A stretch of DNA of 17,410 nucleotides from WYZ-LMO2 sp040514265 (GCA_040514265.1 JBEVCD010000055.1:1-17410); one strand, 5' to 3'; counted from the stretch's first letter, positions 7,057 through 14,687 are shown. The notes: generated from the sequence alone by a model not told the origin. Made by a program: numbers and translations.

Positions 7057-8247
7057 ATGATCTGTCCGGGATGTTCGTGTTTGTGTGACGACGTAATTGT
7101 AGGTGACAAGGTTCTGCACGGCTGCATAAGGGCTGCGAGGATTCTGAAGTTCCTGAGAGAGAACAGAGCCGAAGCGAGGGTCAACGGGAAGCCTGTGGAT
7201 GTAGATGAAGCGATAGAGGCTGCCGTCGATATACTAAAGGATTCCAAGAATCCGGCGATATACGGGCTCGACACCACGACGGTTGAGGCTCAGGAGCTAG
7301 CCGTAGCGCTGGCAGAGAAGCTGAACGCGTACATCGACGACAACTCCTCCTTCTGCCTCGGAGAAATCGTCGAAGCGATTCTTAAAGGAGATGTTCCGTC
7401 CACGACGCTCGACGATGTCAGGGACAACGCCTACGTCGTAGTCTACTGGGGCGCGAACCCGTACCACAGCCTTCCCAGGCACATGTCGAAGTACACCTAC
7501 TATCCGAGGGGTAAGAGGAGAGCGAGGGGTTACGAGGAAGACAGATTCTTAGTCGTCGTGGACGTCAGGAGGAGCGAGACAGCCGTTCTCGCGAAGAAGA
7601 ACGCAAGGTTCGTGAAGGTCAACAGCGACGACGAGCTCGTCGAGAGTTTTCTGCTCGCCCTGGAAGGCAAAGCCGGGAAACATGCTGAAGATGTCGGAGT
7701 CATCTTGAGGGAGATGAAAAAAGCAGACTTCAACGCCATATTCGCCGGACTGGGACTCAAATACGGGTTGAAAGACCTGAACCGCTTCTTCGAGATGGTA
7801 AAAAGGCTGAACGACGTTTCGAAAGTCTACTTGATTCCTACCGGCTTCCACGCGAACATGAGGGGATTCAACGAGACACTCTTCGCGAAAACAGGAAGCG
7901 TTAACAAGTACAGCTTCAAGGACGGTAGATCGGGAAGGGAGTTCGCTTTCACGGAGCTTCTGAGAAACGATGCCATAGATGCGGCGCTCGTAGTGGGGAC
8001 GGATCCGATATCTTCTCTGCCATTCGAAATAGCCTCAAAGCTCGCGAAAGTGAGGACGATAGTCGTCGATCCGAGGATGAGCCTAACAGCCAGGGTAGCG
8101 GACGTGGTAATACCTTCAGCCGTTTCCGGAGTAGAGGCGGGTGGGACGATGGTCAGGAGCGACGGCGTAAGGGTTAAGCTCGACCCCCTCGAGGAGAGGG
8201 AAGTAAACGATGTCTACATACTTAAGAAGATCGCGGAGGGGTTGTGA
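7057..8247 (+). CDS. fwdB: Formylmethanofuran dehydrogenase subunit B (catalytic, W/Mo-pterin)
   Basis: A 396-residue catalytic subunit of formylmethanofuran dehydrogenase, which in sulfate-reducing archaea oxidises the C1 unit to CO2 at the end of the reductive-type methanofuran/tetrahydromethanopterin pathway. Seen: an N-terminal [4Fe-4S] motif with C3, C6, C8, C10 and C23 (MICPGCSCLCDD); DDNSSFCLGE with C100 as the likely metal-ligating cysteine; and molybdopterin-oxidoreductase blocks such as YWGANPYHSLPRH, VVGTDPISSLP and VVIPSAVSGVEAGGT. There is no selenocysteine codon at the ligand position. ATG 7057 follows GGAGGG (7045-7050) by six bases; ATG 7051 overlaps the previous stop but has no spacer. 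FwdD follows at once; FwdA and FwdC are not in the window. Confidence 0.93.
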   Translation: MICPGCSCLCDDVIVGDKVLHGCIRAARILKFLRENRAEARVNGKPVDVDEAIEAAVDILKDSKNPAIYGLDTTTVEAQELAVALAEKLNAYIDDNSSFCLGEIVEAILKGDVPSTTLDDVRDNAYVVVYWGANPYHSLPRHMSKYTYYPRGKRRARGYEEDRFLVVVDVRRSETAVLAKKNARFVKVNSDDELVESFLLALEGKAGKHAEDVGVILREMKKADFNAIFAGLGLKYGLKDLNRFFEMVKRLNDVSKVYLIPTGFHANMRGFNETLFAKTGSVNKYSFKDGRSGREFAFTELLRNDAIDAALVVGTDPISSLPFEIASKLAKVRTIVVDPRMSLTARVADVVIPSAVSGVEAGGTMVRSDGVRVKLDPLEEREVNDVYILKKIAEGL

Positions 8248-8600
8248 TGATCCGCATTTCTAAGTTTTTGAAGTTCGAAGCCGAGATCGTGGTTGCCAGA
8301 GACTCGCTGACCCACGACGAGAGCAAGAGAAAAGAGGAGGCGCTGATATACCTCCATCCCGACTTCGCGAGGCGATCCGGCGTTAAGGAGGGCGATGTAG
8401 TCGAGGTCAGCAGGAAGGGCAGGAGCGTCAGACTTAGGGTGAAGCTATCGGACAAAGCCCCGGAAAACGGGGGTCTGATTCCGAACGGTATCTTTGCAAG
8501 CTACCTCGCAGACATGGAGAACTTCAAGAGGTTCAGGGCGAGTCTGGAGGTCAGCGAGGGTAAGGTTAGCACTGTTGAAGAGATACTGAGGAGCCTCTGA
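8247..8600 (+). CDS. fwdD: Formylmethanofuran dehydrogenase subunit D
   Basis: A 117-residue molybdopterin-dinucleotide-binding beta-barrel subunit that partners FwdB. Seen: LHPDFARRSGVKEGDVVEVSR, the usual domain signature, and NGGLIPNGIFASYL, which contacts the pterin cofactor in the family. In other archaea this domain is sometimes fused to or split from FwdB; here it is a separate gene. Its ATG shares one base with the fwdB stop (TGATG), and GGAGGGG at 8235-8241 gives good spacing; GTG at 8244 is a weaker alternative. Aspartate codons here are five GAC to one GAT by hand count, typical of the left part of the window. Confidence 0.9.
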   Translation: MIRISKFLKFEAEIVVARDSLTHDESKRKEEALIYLHPDFARRSGVKEGDVVEVSRKGRSVRLRVKLSDKAPENGGLIPNGIFASYLADMENFKRFRASLEVSEGKVSTVEEILRSL

Positions 8601-8691
8601 AACGGGTGGAATCATCACCACTCAGCTCGCCCTCGTATCTTCATTGGCCAAAACCTTTTCTTCGCGGGAGCATATAAGCTTTGGTGGTAGT

Positions 8692-8856
8692 ATGAAGATC
8701 GAGAACCTCCACTGCGCGAGGTGCGGTTCCGAGTTCGACCTCGACGTTAAAAGGACTACGAGTTACTCCGGTCCTCTGCACATCCCCAACCTCTACTGCC
8801 CTTTCTGCGGGAGCAGGAGGCTCATGAGGAAGCAGGGAATATTCTTCCTACGCTAA
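8692..8856 (+). CDS. Small zinc-ribbon protein
   Basis: A 54-residue protein with two CxxC knuckles, CARC near residue 8 and CPFC near residue 37, a classic single zinc ribbon. The end is basic (RRLMRKQ). No family name is recognised; such proteins in archaea are often nucleic-acid or protein adaptors, but nothing here shows which. ATG 8692 is preceded by GGTGGT (8682-8687). A CATATAAG at 8671-8678 looks like a TATA box but is too close to this ATG to direct it. The stop codon overlaps the end of moaB on the other strand by nine bases (8848-8856). Confidence 0.7.
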   Translation: MKIENLHCARCGSEFDLDVKRTTSYSGPLHIPNLYCPFCGSRRLMRKQGIFFLR

Positions 8857-9366
8857 CCCCCTCACGTGCGTAAGAACGTGCGCGACGACTTCCTTTATTA
8901 TTTTTAACCCCAGCCTGACAGCTTTCACCGATCCGGGAAGGCAGAAGACTACCTTCTGCATAACGATCCCGGCGCTAGCCCTGCTTAGAATCGCGTCAAA
9001 TCCGATCTCCTCGTAACTGAGCCTTCTGAAGATCTCACCGAAGCCCTCTATCTTCTTAGCGTAAAGAGGTTCGATGGCTTCTATCGTAACGTCGCTCGGT
9101 GAAAGCCCCGTTCCGCCTGTCACTATGCAGACATCGACGTTGCAGAGCATCTGAAGCAGCGCGCTCCTTATCTCTTCAACTACGTCAGGAACGAGAGCGT
9201 AGTCCACGACGTTCGGCATCTCCTTCGCTATCAGCTTCCCCGACTCGTCATCATCGGGAATCGAGCTCACACCTCTGAGCGGTCCGTGCCTCTTCCAGCG
9301 AGAAGTGGAGACCGTCAGAATCCCTACCCTGTAGTCCACTTCCCTCGCGTGGCTCACGAGAACCAC
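8848..9366 (-). CDS. moaB: Molybdenum cofactor biosynthesis protein MoaB/MogA type
   Basis: A 172-residue enzyme of the MoaB/MogA family, which adenylylates molybdopterin before metal insertion; in tungsten-using archaea it serves the tungstopterin cofactor. Seen: VGILTVSTSRW at the N terminus, DDESG (residues 39-43), TGGTGLSPSDVT (83-94) and a C-terminal FCLPGSVKAVRLGL, all standard for the fold and the pterin/ATP site. Its product is needed by the formylmethanofuran dehydrogenase encoded just to the left. It overlaps the end of fen1 by 13 bases, so the two are probably co-transcribed from the fen1 promoter. Confidence 0.93.
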   Translation of the reverse strand: MVLVSHAREVDYRVGILTVSTSRWKRHGPLRGVSSIPDDDESGKLIAKEMPNVVDYALVPDVVEEIRSALLQMLCNVDVCIVTGGTGLSPSDVTIEAIEPLYAKKIEGFGEIFRRLSYEEIGFDAILSRASAGIVMQKVVFCLPGSVKAVRLGLKIIKEVVAHVLTHVRGLA

Positions 9367-10367
9367 CTTTCAAGCGTCATCTGTGAAGTTCTGGCGCTCT
9401 TCAGCTTCTCCACGGCTTTTTCCACCCTATCCCTGCTGAAGTCGTGCTCCTCACACAAGAACTCGATTATCTTGTCAGCGTCCGGCTCCCTGAACTTTAT
9501 CTCGTAATCGTCAGTAACGGGAGGGTTCAGGAAGAAGTTTCTTATCTCCTCCACGTTTTCTATGCTAACCTTAAGAGCTCTCAGCGTTCTGAATATGTCG
9601 CCATACGTCTTTATATATCTATAAGCTTTCGCCACACCTATCCCCCTTACACCCTCGTTGTAATCCGTGCCAACGAGAATTGCTACGTCGACGAGCTGCT
9701 CTCTCGTTATTCCCAGCCTTTCGAGGTTCCTCTTGAGGTCTATGACTTCGGGCTTCACCTCGACGTAAACGTTCTTCCCCGGAAGCTTCCTCCTTCCGGT
9801 TATGGCGAGGTTTCTCGCCAGCCTCGGACTGCCGAAGAGTAGCGAATCGTAATCCTGGCTGCCGGTGAAGTCCACATCTCCCTTCGCAGCCATGTAAGCT
9901 GCTTGCGCTTCCCCCTCGCTCGGAGCCTGGACGATCGGTATGCCCATGTAAGTGAGAAGCTCCTTAGCCGAGCTGACGACGAAATCGTCCACCCTCACCG
10001 CAGCCTGCGCATACTTCTTTGCATACTCCTCCCCGCTCTCAAGAGCTTCTCTCCACTTTTCCTCCGCCTCCTTTCTCCTTCTCTGCCTCTCCTCAATTTC
10101 AGCTTTCTTGAATTCCGGTGGTTCACCGTCGAAAACGAAGACTGGCTTTATACCGGCTTCGACCATGTTTGAGACTCTGTAGAGAATGCCGGAGAGGTGA
10201 GAGGTTATCCTGCCGCGAGAGTCTTTGAGAGGAGTCCCGTCGGGTTGTCTTATCGTTGAGAGGAACTGGTAGAGAGTGTTGAAAGCGTCGATCGCTATCT
10301 TTTTACCCGAAAAGTACTCCATCTCGACTTCTTCCTTCTCAAGCAGCTCACCGATGTTTGCGCCCAT
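9354..10367 (-). CDS. fen: Flap endonuclease 1 (FEN-1)
   Basis: A 337-residue structure-specific nuclease that removes 5' flaps during Okazaki fragment maturation and base-excision repair. Metal-binding residues of the family are all visible: D27, D80, E151, E153, D172, D174 and D235. The N-terminal MGANIGELL is the DNA-contacting start of the mature protein. The C-terminal QMTLERWF (329-336) is a PCNA-interacting PIP box. Recalled A. fulgidus FEN-1 aligns along the full length. TATA-like TTTTTTAA about 27 bases upstream of the ATG indicates a leaderless transcript, and moaB follows with an overlap. Confidence 0.97.
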   Translation of the reverse strand: MGANIGELLEKEEVEMEYFSGKKIAIDAFNTLYQFLSTIRQPDGTPLKDSRGRITSHLSGILYRVSNMVEAGIKPVFVFDGEPPEFKKAEIEERQRRRKEAEEKWREALESGEEYAKKYAQAAVRVDDFVVSSAKELLTYMGIPIVQAPSEGEAQAAYMAAKGDVDFTGSQDYDSLLFGSPRLARNLAITGRRKLPGKNVYVEVKPEVIDLKRNLERLGITREQLVDVAILVGTDYNEGVRGIGVAKAYRYIKTYGDIFRTLRALKVSIENVEEIRNFFLNPPVTDDYEIKFREPDADKIIEFLCEEHDFSRDRVEKAVEKLKSARTSQMTLERWFS

Positions 10368-10387
10368 GTTTTTAACTGTCCGTAATC

Positions 10388-10398
10388 AATTAAAAAAC
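10388..10398. promoter_or_regulatory. Divergent AT-rich promoter of fen1 and the IPCT/DIPPS gene
   Basis: The only AT-rich block (CAATTAAAAAAC) in the 49-base gap between the two divergent starts. It sits about 27 bases from the fen1 ATG and about 24 bases from the GTG at 10417, so it may serve as TATA box in both directions. Confidence 0.45.
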
Positions 10399-10416
10399 TT
10401 GCTTTGAAGGAGTGAC

Positions 10417-11667
10417 GTGAAGGGCGTAATACTCGCAGCCGGCGTGGGAAGCAGGATGGGTTACAGGGCGAAGCCACTCGTAAAGGTCGGCGGAATCGAG
10501 ATAATAGCGAGAACTGTAAAGCTCCTGCAACCTTACGTCGACGAGTTCGTCATCGTCGCAAGCATTTACGCGGATGAAATAAAGAGCTTTCTCGATTCCC
10601 TGGGCGTGAAGTACACGCTCGTGAGAAACCCGAATCCCGAAAGGGGAAACGGCTACTCCCTCCTTCTGGCAGAGAAGTACGTCGACGACAAGTTTGTCCT
10701 CGTTATGGGGGACCACGTTTACAGCCGAGAGTTCGTCGAGGCTGCGATAAGGTGCAAGGGGCTCGTCGGCGATAGAAGGGCGAGGTACGTGGACGTGAGG
10801 GAGGCTACGAAGGTGAAGGTTCGCGACGGAAGAGTCGCCGAAATCGGCAAGGAAGTTAAGGACTTCGACTGCATCGACACGGGGTTCCTCGTCCTCGACA
10901 AATCCGTTTTCGATGTTGCAAAAGAGTTGAGAGGCGAAGTGATAACGCTGAGCGACATCGTAGCTGCCGCGAAGCTACCCGTTTGCTTCGTCGACGGAGA
11001 GTTCTGGATGGACATCGACACGATGGAAGACGTCAGAAGAGCGAATGAGCTCCTCGTGAAACTCGCCGTAAAGGGTACAGGCGACGGCTTCGTTTCGAGG
11101 CATCTAAACAGGAAAATCTCAACGCGAATTTCGGCTCTGCTCGTGAACAGAGTGACGCCCAACCAGATGACTCTCCTCAGTTTTCTGATCGGTACCCTCT
11201 CAGCTCTGGCAGCCTTCTTCAACGCAGCCGTCGGAGGTGTGATCTATCAGCTCTCGTCGATAATCGACGGCTGCGACGGCGAGATCGCGAGAGCGTCGCT
11301 GAGATCGTCAAGAGTTGGTGGCTACGTTGACTCGGTACTCGACAGAGTTGTGGATTTCGCCTTCCTGCTCGCGCTTGCTCTTCGCCACGGCTACTTCGAG
11401 CTCGCGATGCTTGCGGTCTTCGGCAGCGTGATGGTGAGCTACTCGACGGAGAAGTACAAAGCAGAGTTCGGAAGGAGCGCCTACGACGAAATCAAGGAAC
11501 TCCGTTACATACCAGGAAAGAGGGACGAAAGGATATTTCTGATCTTCCTCCTCTGTCTCTCCAGCGTGGCGTTTGACACGATCCCTCTACTCTTCGCAGT
11601 CATCGCAGCCCTGGGCTTCCTTAAGTTCTCCGCAACCGCCGTCATCGTTTGGCTCAGAGCTCGATGA
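10417..11667 (+). CDS. Bifunctional IPCT/DIPPS: inositol-1-phosphate cytidylyltransferase / CDP-inositol:inositol-1-phosphate transferase
   Basis: A 416-residue, two-domain enzyme for di-myo-inositol-1,1'-phosphate, a compatible solute of hyperthermophiles. Residues 1 to about 225 form a sugar-nucleotidyltransferase domain with the signature LAAGVGSRMG, a following AKPLVKVGG, and MGDH (97-100) and DID (199-201) metal-binding acidic residues; it makes CDP-inositol. Residues about 235-416 form a membrane-embedded CDP-alcohol phosphotransferase with the full motif D287-G-x2-A291-R292-x8-G301-x3-D305-x3-D309 and several hydrophobic helices; it condenses CDP-inositol with inositol-1-phosphate. The start is GTG, supported by GGAG at 10409-10412. 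Its end overlaps the next gene on the other strand by 14 bases. The same fused form is known in A. fulgidus. Confidence 0.95.
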   Translation: MKGVILAAGVGSRMGYRAKPLVKVGGIEIIARTVKLLQPYVDEFVIVASIYADEIKSFLDSLGVKYTLVRNPNPERGNGYSLLLAEKYVDDKFVLVMGDHVYSREFVEAAIRCKGLVGDRRARYVDVREATKVKVRDGRVAEIGKEVKDFDCIDTGFLVLDKSVFDVAKELRGEVITLSDIVAAAKLPVCFVDGEFWMDIDTMEDVRRANELLVKLAVKGTGDGFVSRHLNRKISTRISALLVNRVTPNQMTLLSFLIGTLSALAAFFNAAVGGVIYQLSSIIDGCDGEIARASLRSSRVGGYVDSVLDRVVDFAFLLALALRHGYFELAMLAVFGSVMVSYSTEKYKAEFGRSAYDEIKELRYIPGKRDERIFLIFLLCLSSVAFDTIPLLFAVIAALGFLKFSATAVIVWLRAR

Positions 11668-12211
11668 ACTCACCGATTTCGAGTATTCTGCAATTTATTC
11701 CCTCTCCCGCGAGCCTCTCGCACAACCCCTCGGCGTTCTTTCTCTTTTCAGGCTTGAAGTGGACTGGGATCACGAGCTCCGGCTTTAACCTCTTCATTTC
11801 GCTGACGTAGTCGTCGTAGTAGTCCGGAAAGCAAGCCGTCAGCACGACTCTTGCTTTGCAGTCCGGGAACTTCGCCGAATCGCCAGCGTGCAGAACTCCG
11901 TTGTAAAGGTAGCTCACAGACTCTTCCGACTTCCAGCACCAGCTTTCGAGGACTTCGATTCCGTCGAACTTGTCTCCAGGCTTTGCGGCGATTCCTTCGA
12001 GGTCGTACATCTTAAGCGTGTGCTCTGGGGCGACGAGTTTCTTGTAATCCAAATTCCTCAACTTCTCGATGTCGATGTGATCAGCGTGCTCGTGCGTCAC
12101 CAGAACGTAGTCGAAGCTGCCCACCGGCTCGGCGACGTAGTTCGGGTCTACTATCACCCTCATCTCAGCCTCGATAACTACGCACGAGTTACCGAGCCAG
12201 CCGAGCTTCAT
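11654..12211 (-). CDS. Metallo-beta-lactamase-fold hydrolase (UlaG-like)
   Basis: A 185-residue single-domain metallo-hydrolase. The metal motif HEHADH gives H40, H42, D44 and H45; further ligands are likely H108 and D111 (LHAGDS) and H151 (PVHFKP). The short MKLGWLGNSC start resembles the archaeal UlaG/YtnP-like group rather than beta-CASP nucleases, which are longer and have extra motifs. The substrate is unknown. TATA-like GTTTTTTATT (12231-12240) is about 24 bases before the ATG, so the message is probably leaderless. It converges on, and overlaps by 14 bases, the IPCT/DIPPS gene. Confidence 0.85.
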   Translation of the reverse strand: MKLGWLGNSCVVIEAEMRVIVDPNYVAEPVGSFDYVLVTHEHADHIDIEKLRNLDYKKLVAPEHTLKMYDLEGIAAKPGDKFDGIEVLESWCWKSEESVSYLYNGVLHAGDSAKFPDCKARVVLTACFPDYYDDYVSEMKRLKPELVIPVHFKPEKRKNAEGLCERLAGEGINCRILEIGEFIEL

Positions 12212-12283
12212 GTTAAATAGTCGAGCGCCGAATAAAAAACCTAACCGCGTAGCCGACGCTAACCCACCAAGACTTGAGTAAAT

Positions 12284-12291
12284 CTTATATG
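12284..12291 (+). promoter_or_regulatory. TATA box of tRNA-Leu
   Basis: CTTATATG centred about 27 bases before the first base of the tRNA. Confidence 0.55.
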
Positions 12292-12314
12292 GCTGCCCAA
12301 CGCTCTTAACCTGA

Positions 12315-12397
12315 GCGGGGGTTGCCGAGTGGACAAAGGCGCCGGATTGAGGGTCCGGTCCCGTAGGGGTTCGAGGGTTCGAATCCCTCCCCCCGCA
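12315..12397 (+). tRNA. tRNA-Leu (anticodon GAG)
   Basis: A complete 83-base class II tRNA. The acceptor arm GCGGGGG pairs with CCCCCGC, followed by discriminator A. The D arm GCCGAGTGGACAAAGGC, the anticodon stem CCGGA/TCCGG around TTGAGGG, a long variable arm and a T arm GAGGG-TTCGAAT-CCCTC are all regular. The anticodon GAG and the long variable arm both indicate leucine. CCA is not encoded and no intron is seen. It lies at the border between two stretches of different codon use. Confidence 0.97.
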
Positions 12398-12408
12398 TTA
12401 CTCTAGAA

Positions 12409-12426
12409 TTCTGACTAACGTCAGAA
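12409..12426. promoter_or_regulatory. Candidate operator (inverted repeat) upstream of tusA
   Basis: Perfect inverted repeat TTCTGAC-taac-GTCAGAA, 7-base arms with a 4-base spacer, ending 10 bases before the TATA box of the Fe-S operon. It is placed where an archaeal regulator would act; the operon itself encodes an HTH protein. It might instead be a tRNA 3' hairpin, but no T run follows. Confidence 0.45.
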
Positions 12427-12436
12427 CCCCGAAACC

Positions 12437-12444
12437 CTTAAATA
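12437..12444 (+). promoter_or_regulatory. TATA box of the tusA-iscSU operon
   Basis: CTTAAATA centred 26 bases before the ATG at 12467, which fits a leaderless message and supports that start. Confidence 0.6.
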
Positions 12445-12466
12445 CTTTTTTAACGCTGTTAATGAC

Positions 12467-12700
12467 ATGAAAACGGTCGACTGTATTGGGTTGTACTGCC
12501 CCGAACCTGTGTTCAGGGCGAGAAGGGCAATGGAAGAGGCTAAGGTTGGTGATGTTATAGAAATTCTCGCTGACGACCCTGCAGCAGAGTCTGATATTCC
12601 GGTACTTGTCAAAAAGCTCGGTCAGGAGCTTGTGGAGTTTGAGAAGGGAGAAGACGGTGTTTTGAGGTTTGTGGTAAAAATTGTAAAGGAGGTGAGATAA
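12467..12700 (+). CDS. TusA/SirA-family sulfur carrier
   Basis: A 77-residue protein of the TusA (SirA/YedF) family, small carriers that hold sulfur as a persulfide on one cysteine. Seen: the CPEP motif, C13-P-E-P (family consensus CPxP), following the DCIGLYC start, with a second cysteine at position 6, and the compact beta-alpha fold length normal for the family. In this operon it precedes dsrE and iscS, partners that exchange persulfide sulfur with TusA in bacteria. Its stop codon TAA lies directly before the next ATG. First gene after the leucine tRNA, with a TATA box 26 bases upstream. Sulfur transfer is inferred from the family; the specific acceptor is inferred from the operon. Confidence 0.85.
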   Translation: MKTVDCIGLYCPEPVFRARRAMEEAKVGDVIEILADDPAAESDIPVLVKKLGQELVEFEKGEDGVLRFVVKIVKEVR

Positions 12701-13060
12701 ATGGCAAAGCTGCTTTACGTTCAGACGAGCGGAATTGACACTCCTGAAAGGCTTTATGCTCCCTTCATCCTTGCAATGACCGCCAAGGCAATGGGTGATG
12801 ATGCGATCATATACTTTGTTATCAAGGGTGTAACAGTGGTTAAGAGAGGTAACGCTGATAAGATCAAGATAGGAAACTTCCCAAGTTTAAAGGAAGTGAT
12901 GGATCAGGCTATGCAGAGTGGTGTTGAGATGATGGTCTGCGACAGAAGCTCCGAGCTGCTGGGGATAGATAAAGGAGACATTGTAGATGGAGTTAAAATC
13001 GTGGGAGCTGCAACTCTCAATCAGCTCGTGCTCGAAGCTGACGGCGTGCTGTATTTCTGA
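12701..13060 (+). CDS. DsrE-family sulfur relay protein
   Basis: A 119-residue DsrE/DsrF-like protein. The fold pattern is clear: LLYVQTSGIDTPERLYAPF at the N terminus, a middle FVIKGVTVVKRG segment, and MMVCDRSSELLGI, where C80 matches the persulfide-carrying cysteine of DsrE and TusD (position 78 in those). DsrE proteins hand sulfur to or take it from TusA. A strong SD, AAAGGAGGTGAG (12686-12697), sits just before the ATG, which directly follows the tusA stop codon, so the pair is co-translated. No DsrF or DsrH homologue is beside it, so it probably works as a homomeric carrier. Confidence 0.83.
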   Translation: MAKLLYVQTSGIDTPERLYAPFILAMTAKAMGDDAIIYFVIKGVTVVKRGNADKIKIGNFPSLKEVMDQAMQSGVEMMVCDRSSELLGIDKGDIVDGVKIVGAATLNQLVLEADGVLYF

Positions 13061-13069
13061 GGTGGTGAT

Positions 13070-14218
13070 ATGGCATACTTCGACTACGCCTCGGCGAAGC
13101 CCGTTGATAAAAGGGTTCTGGAAGCTATGCTGCCCTACATGACCGAAAACTTTGGAAATCCCTCCTCAATCCATTCTTACGGATTCAAGGCAAAGGAGGC
13201 TGTCGAGGAGGCGAGAGAAAAAGTCTCCAGGCTGATTAATGGGGAAAATGGAACTGTAATATTCACCTCAGGAGCGACGGAGGCGAACAATCTTGCTGTA
13301 ATTGGCTATGCAATGAGGAATGCGAGGAAGGGGAAACATGTACTGATATCGGCAGTGGAACACATGTCGGTAATAAATCCAGCGAAATTCTTGCAGAAGC
13401 AGGGTTTTGAGGTGGAGTACATTCCCGTTAATAAGTACGGCGAGGTTGACGTCTCGTTTGTGGAGCAGAAGCTCAGGGATGATACGATTCTCGTTTCCGT
13501 TCAGCATGCGAACAACGAAATTGGCACTATTCAGCCGATAGAAGAGATTTCGAAAATTCTAAATGGTAAAGCAGCGCTCCACGTTGATGCCACAGCCTCA
13601 TTGGGGCAGATTGAGGTAGATGTTGAGAAGCTTGGAGCTGACATGCTAACTATTTCAAGCAACGACATCTACGGACCAAAGGGAGCTGGAGCGCTCTGGA
13701 TTAGGGAGGGTGTGAGAGTTCAGCCCATAATCCTTGGAGGAGGGCAGGAAAGCGGGCTGAGGAGTGGAAGTGAGAACGTTCCTGCTATAGTGGGGTTTGG
13801 TAAGGCTGCAGAAATCACTGCTGAAGAGTGGAGAGATGATGCAGAGAGAGTCAGGAGGCTCAGGGACAGGATTATTGATGGGGTGCTGAAAATTGAGGAG
13901 AGCTATCTCAACGGGCATCCTGAAAAGAGGCTTCCCAACAACGTAAACGTAAGGTTCAGCTACATTGAGGGGGAGTCCATTGTCCTTAGCCTTGACATGG
14001 CTGGAATTCAGGCTTCTACTGGATCAGCATGCAGCTCAAAGACCCTCCAGCCGAGCCACGTGTTGATGGCCTGCGGTCTGAAGCATGAAGAGGCTCATGG
14101 CACCCTGCTGCTAACTCTTGGAAAGTATAATACTGACGAGGACGTGGACAGGCTTCTGGATGTGCTGCCGGGCGTGATAGAAAGGCTGAGGAGCATGTCT
14201 CCCCTTTACAGGAGGTGA
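13070..14218 (+). CDS. iscS: IscS-like protein lacking the PLP lysine
   Basis: A 382-residue aminotransferase class V (NifS/IscS) protein. The fold is fully conserved: FDYASAKPV, the GATEANNLA block (69-77), H98 in the VEHMS segment that stacks on PLP in active enzymes, the SVQHANNEIGT segment, and the C-terminal active loop STGSACSSK with C321. The pyridoxal-phosphate lysine, normally in SSHK, is replaced: S196-S197-N198-D199, then IYGPKG. A. fulgidus IscS has the same Asp199 and is reported to be inactive as a desulfurase unless that residue is changed to lysine, while its loop cysteine ligates a cluster in the IscS-IscU complex. The ATG follows GGTGGTGAT. iscU follows four bases after the stop. 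Confidence 0.95.
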   Translation: MAYFDYASAKPVDKRVLEAMLPYMTENFGNPSSIHSYGFKAKEAVEEAREKVSRLINGENGTVIFTSGATEANNLAVIGYAMRNARKGKHVLISAVEHMSVINPAKFLQKQGFEVEYIPVNKYGEVDVSFVEQKLRDDTILVSVQHANNEIGTIQPIEEISKILNGKAALHVDATASLGQIEVDVEKLGADMLTISSNDIYGPKGAGALWIREGVRVQPIILGGGQESGLRSGSENVPAIVGFGKAAEITAEEWRDDAERVRRLRDRIIDGVLKIEESYLNGHPEKRLPNNVNVRFSYIEGESIVLSLDMAGIQASTGSACSSKTLQPSHVLMACGLKHEEAHGTLLLTLGKYNTDEDVDRLLDVLPGVIERLRSMSPLYRR

Positions 14219-14222
14219 GAGA

Positions 14223-14684
14223 GTGTATAGCGATAAGGTTTTCGATCACTTTCGGAATCCAAGGAATGTGGGTAAAATTGAGGATGCGGACGGTGTGGGA
14301 ACTGTTGGCAACCCTGTGTGCGGAGATTTGATGACCATTTACATTAAAGTCAAAGACGACAGGATTGAGGATATCAAGTTCCAGACCTTTGGCTGTGCTG
14401 CTGCTATAGCGACGAGCAGCATGGCGACTGAGATGGCTAAAGGAAAAACGATCGAGGAGGCTTTACAAATAACGAGAGATGCCGTGGCTGAGGCTCTTGG
14501 TGGGCTGCCTAAGCAGAAGATGCACTGCAGCAATCTTGCTGCTGATGCGCTGAGAAGGGCAATAGTTGACTACCTGAGAAAAAATGGAAGAATTGATAAG
14601 ATAAAGGAGTTAGGACTGGAAAAGGAACTTGAAAAGATGGAGAAGGGTGAGATGGACGATCACGGGGAGCATTGTGAGGCTTAA
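14223..14684 (+). CDS. iscU: Iron-sulfur cluster scaffold IscU
   Basis: A 153-residue IscU scaffold on which [2Fe-2S] clusters are built and then passed to client proteins. The three cluster cysteines are present: C33 (NPVCGD, with D35), C58 (FGCAAAIA) and C102 (MHCSNLA). The chaperone-binding loop LPPVK of bacterial and mitochondrial IscU is LPKQK here, in keeping with archaea that lack HscA. The tail is unusual: after the core comes an acidic, charged extension ending in MDDHGEHCEA, with two histidines and a fourth cysteine. The start is GTG with GGAGGTGAG (14210-14218) before it. Nine GAT to five GAC aspartate codons (hand count) contrast with the left part of the window. Confidence 0.95.
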   Translation: MYSDKVFDHFRNPRNVGKIEDADGVGTVGNPVCGDLMTIYIKVKDDRIEDIKFQTFGCAAAIATSSMATEMAKGKTIEEALQITRDAVAEALGGLPKQKMHCSNLAADALRRAIVDYLRKNGRIDKIKELGLEKELEKMEKGEMDDHGEHCEA

Positions 14685-14687
14685 GCC

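Noticed and set aside
8600..8645. A possible C/D box guide RNA (GTGATGA on the minus strand after fwdD).
   Set aside because: No matching D box CTGA at a proper distance and no second C'/D' pair.
8671..8678. CATATAAG as TATA box of the small zinc-ribbon gene.
   Set aside because: Only about 17 bases from the ATG, which is too close; the start has an SD-like GGTGGT instead.
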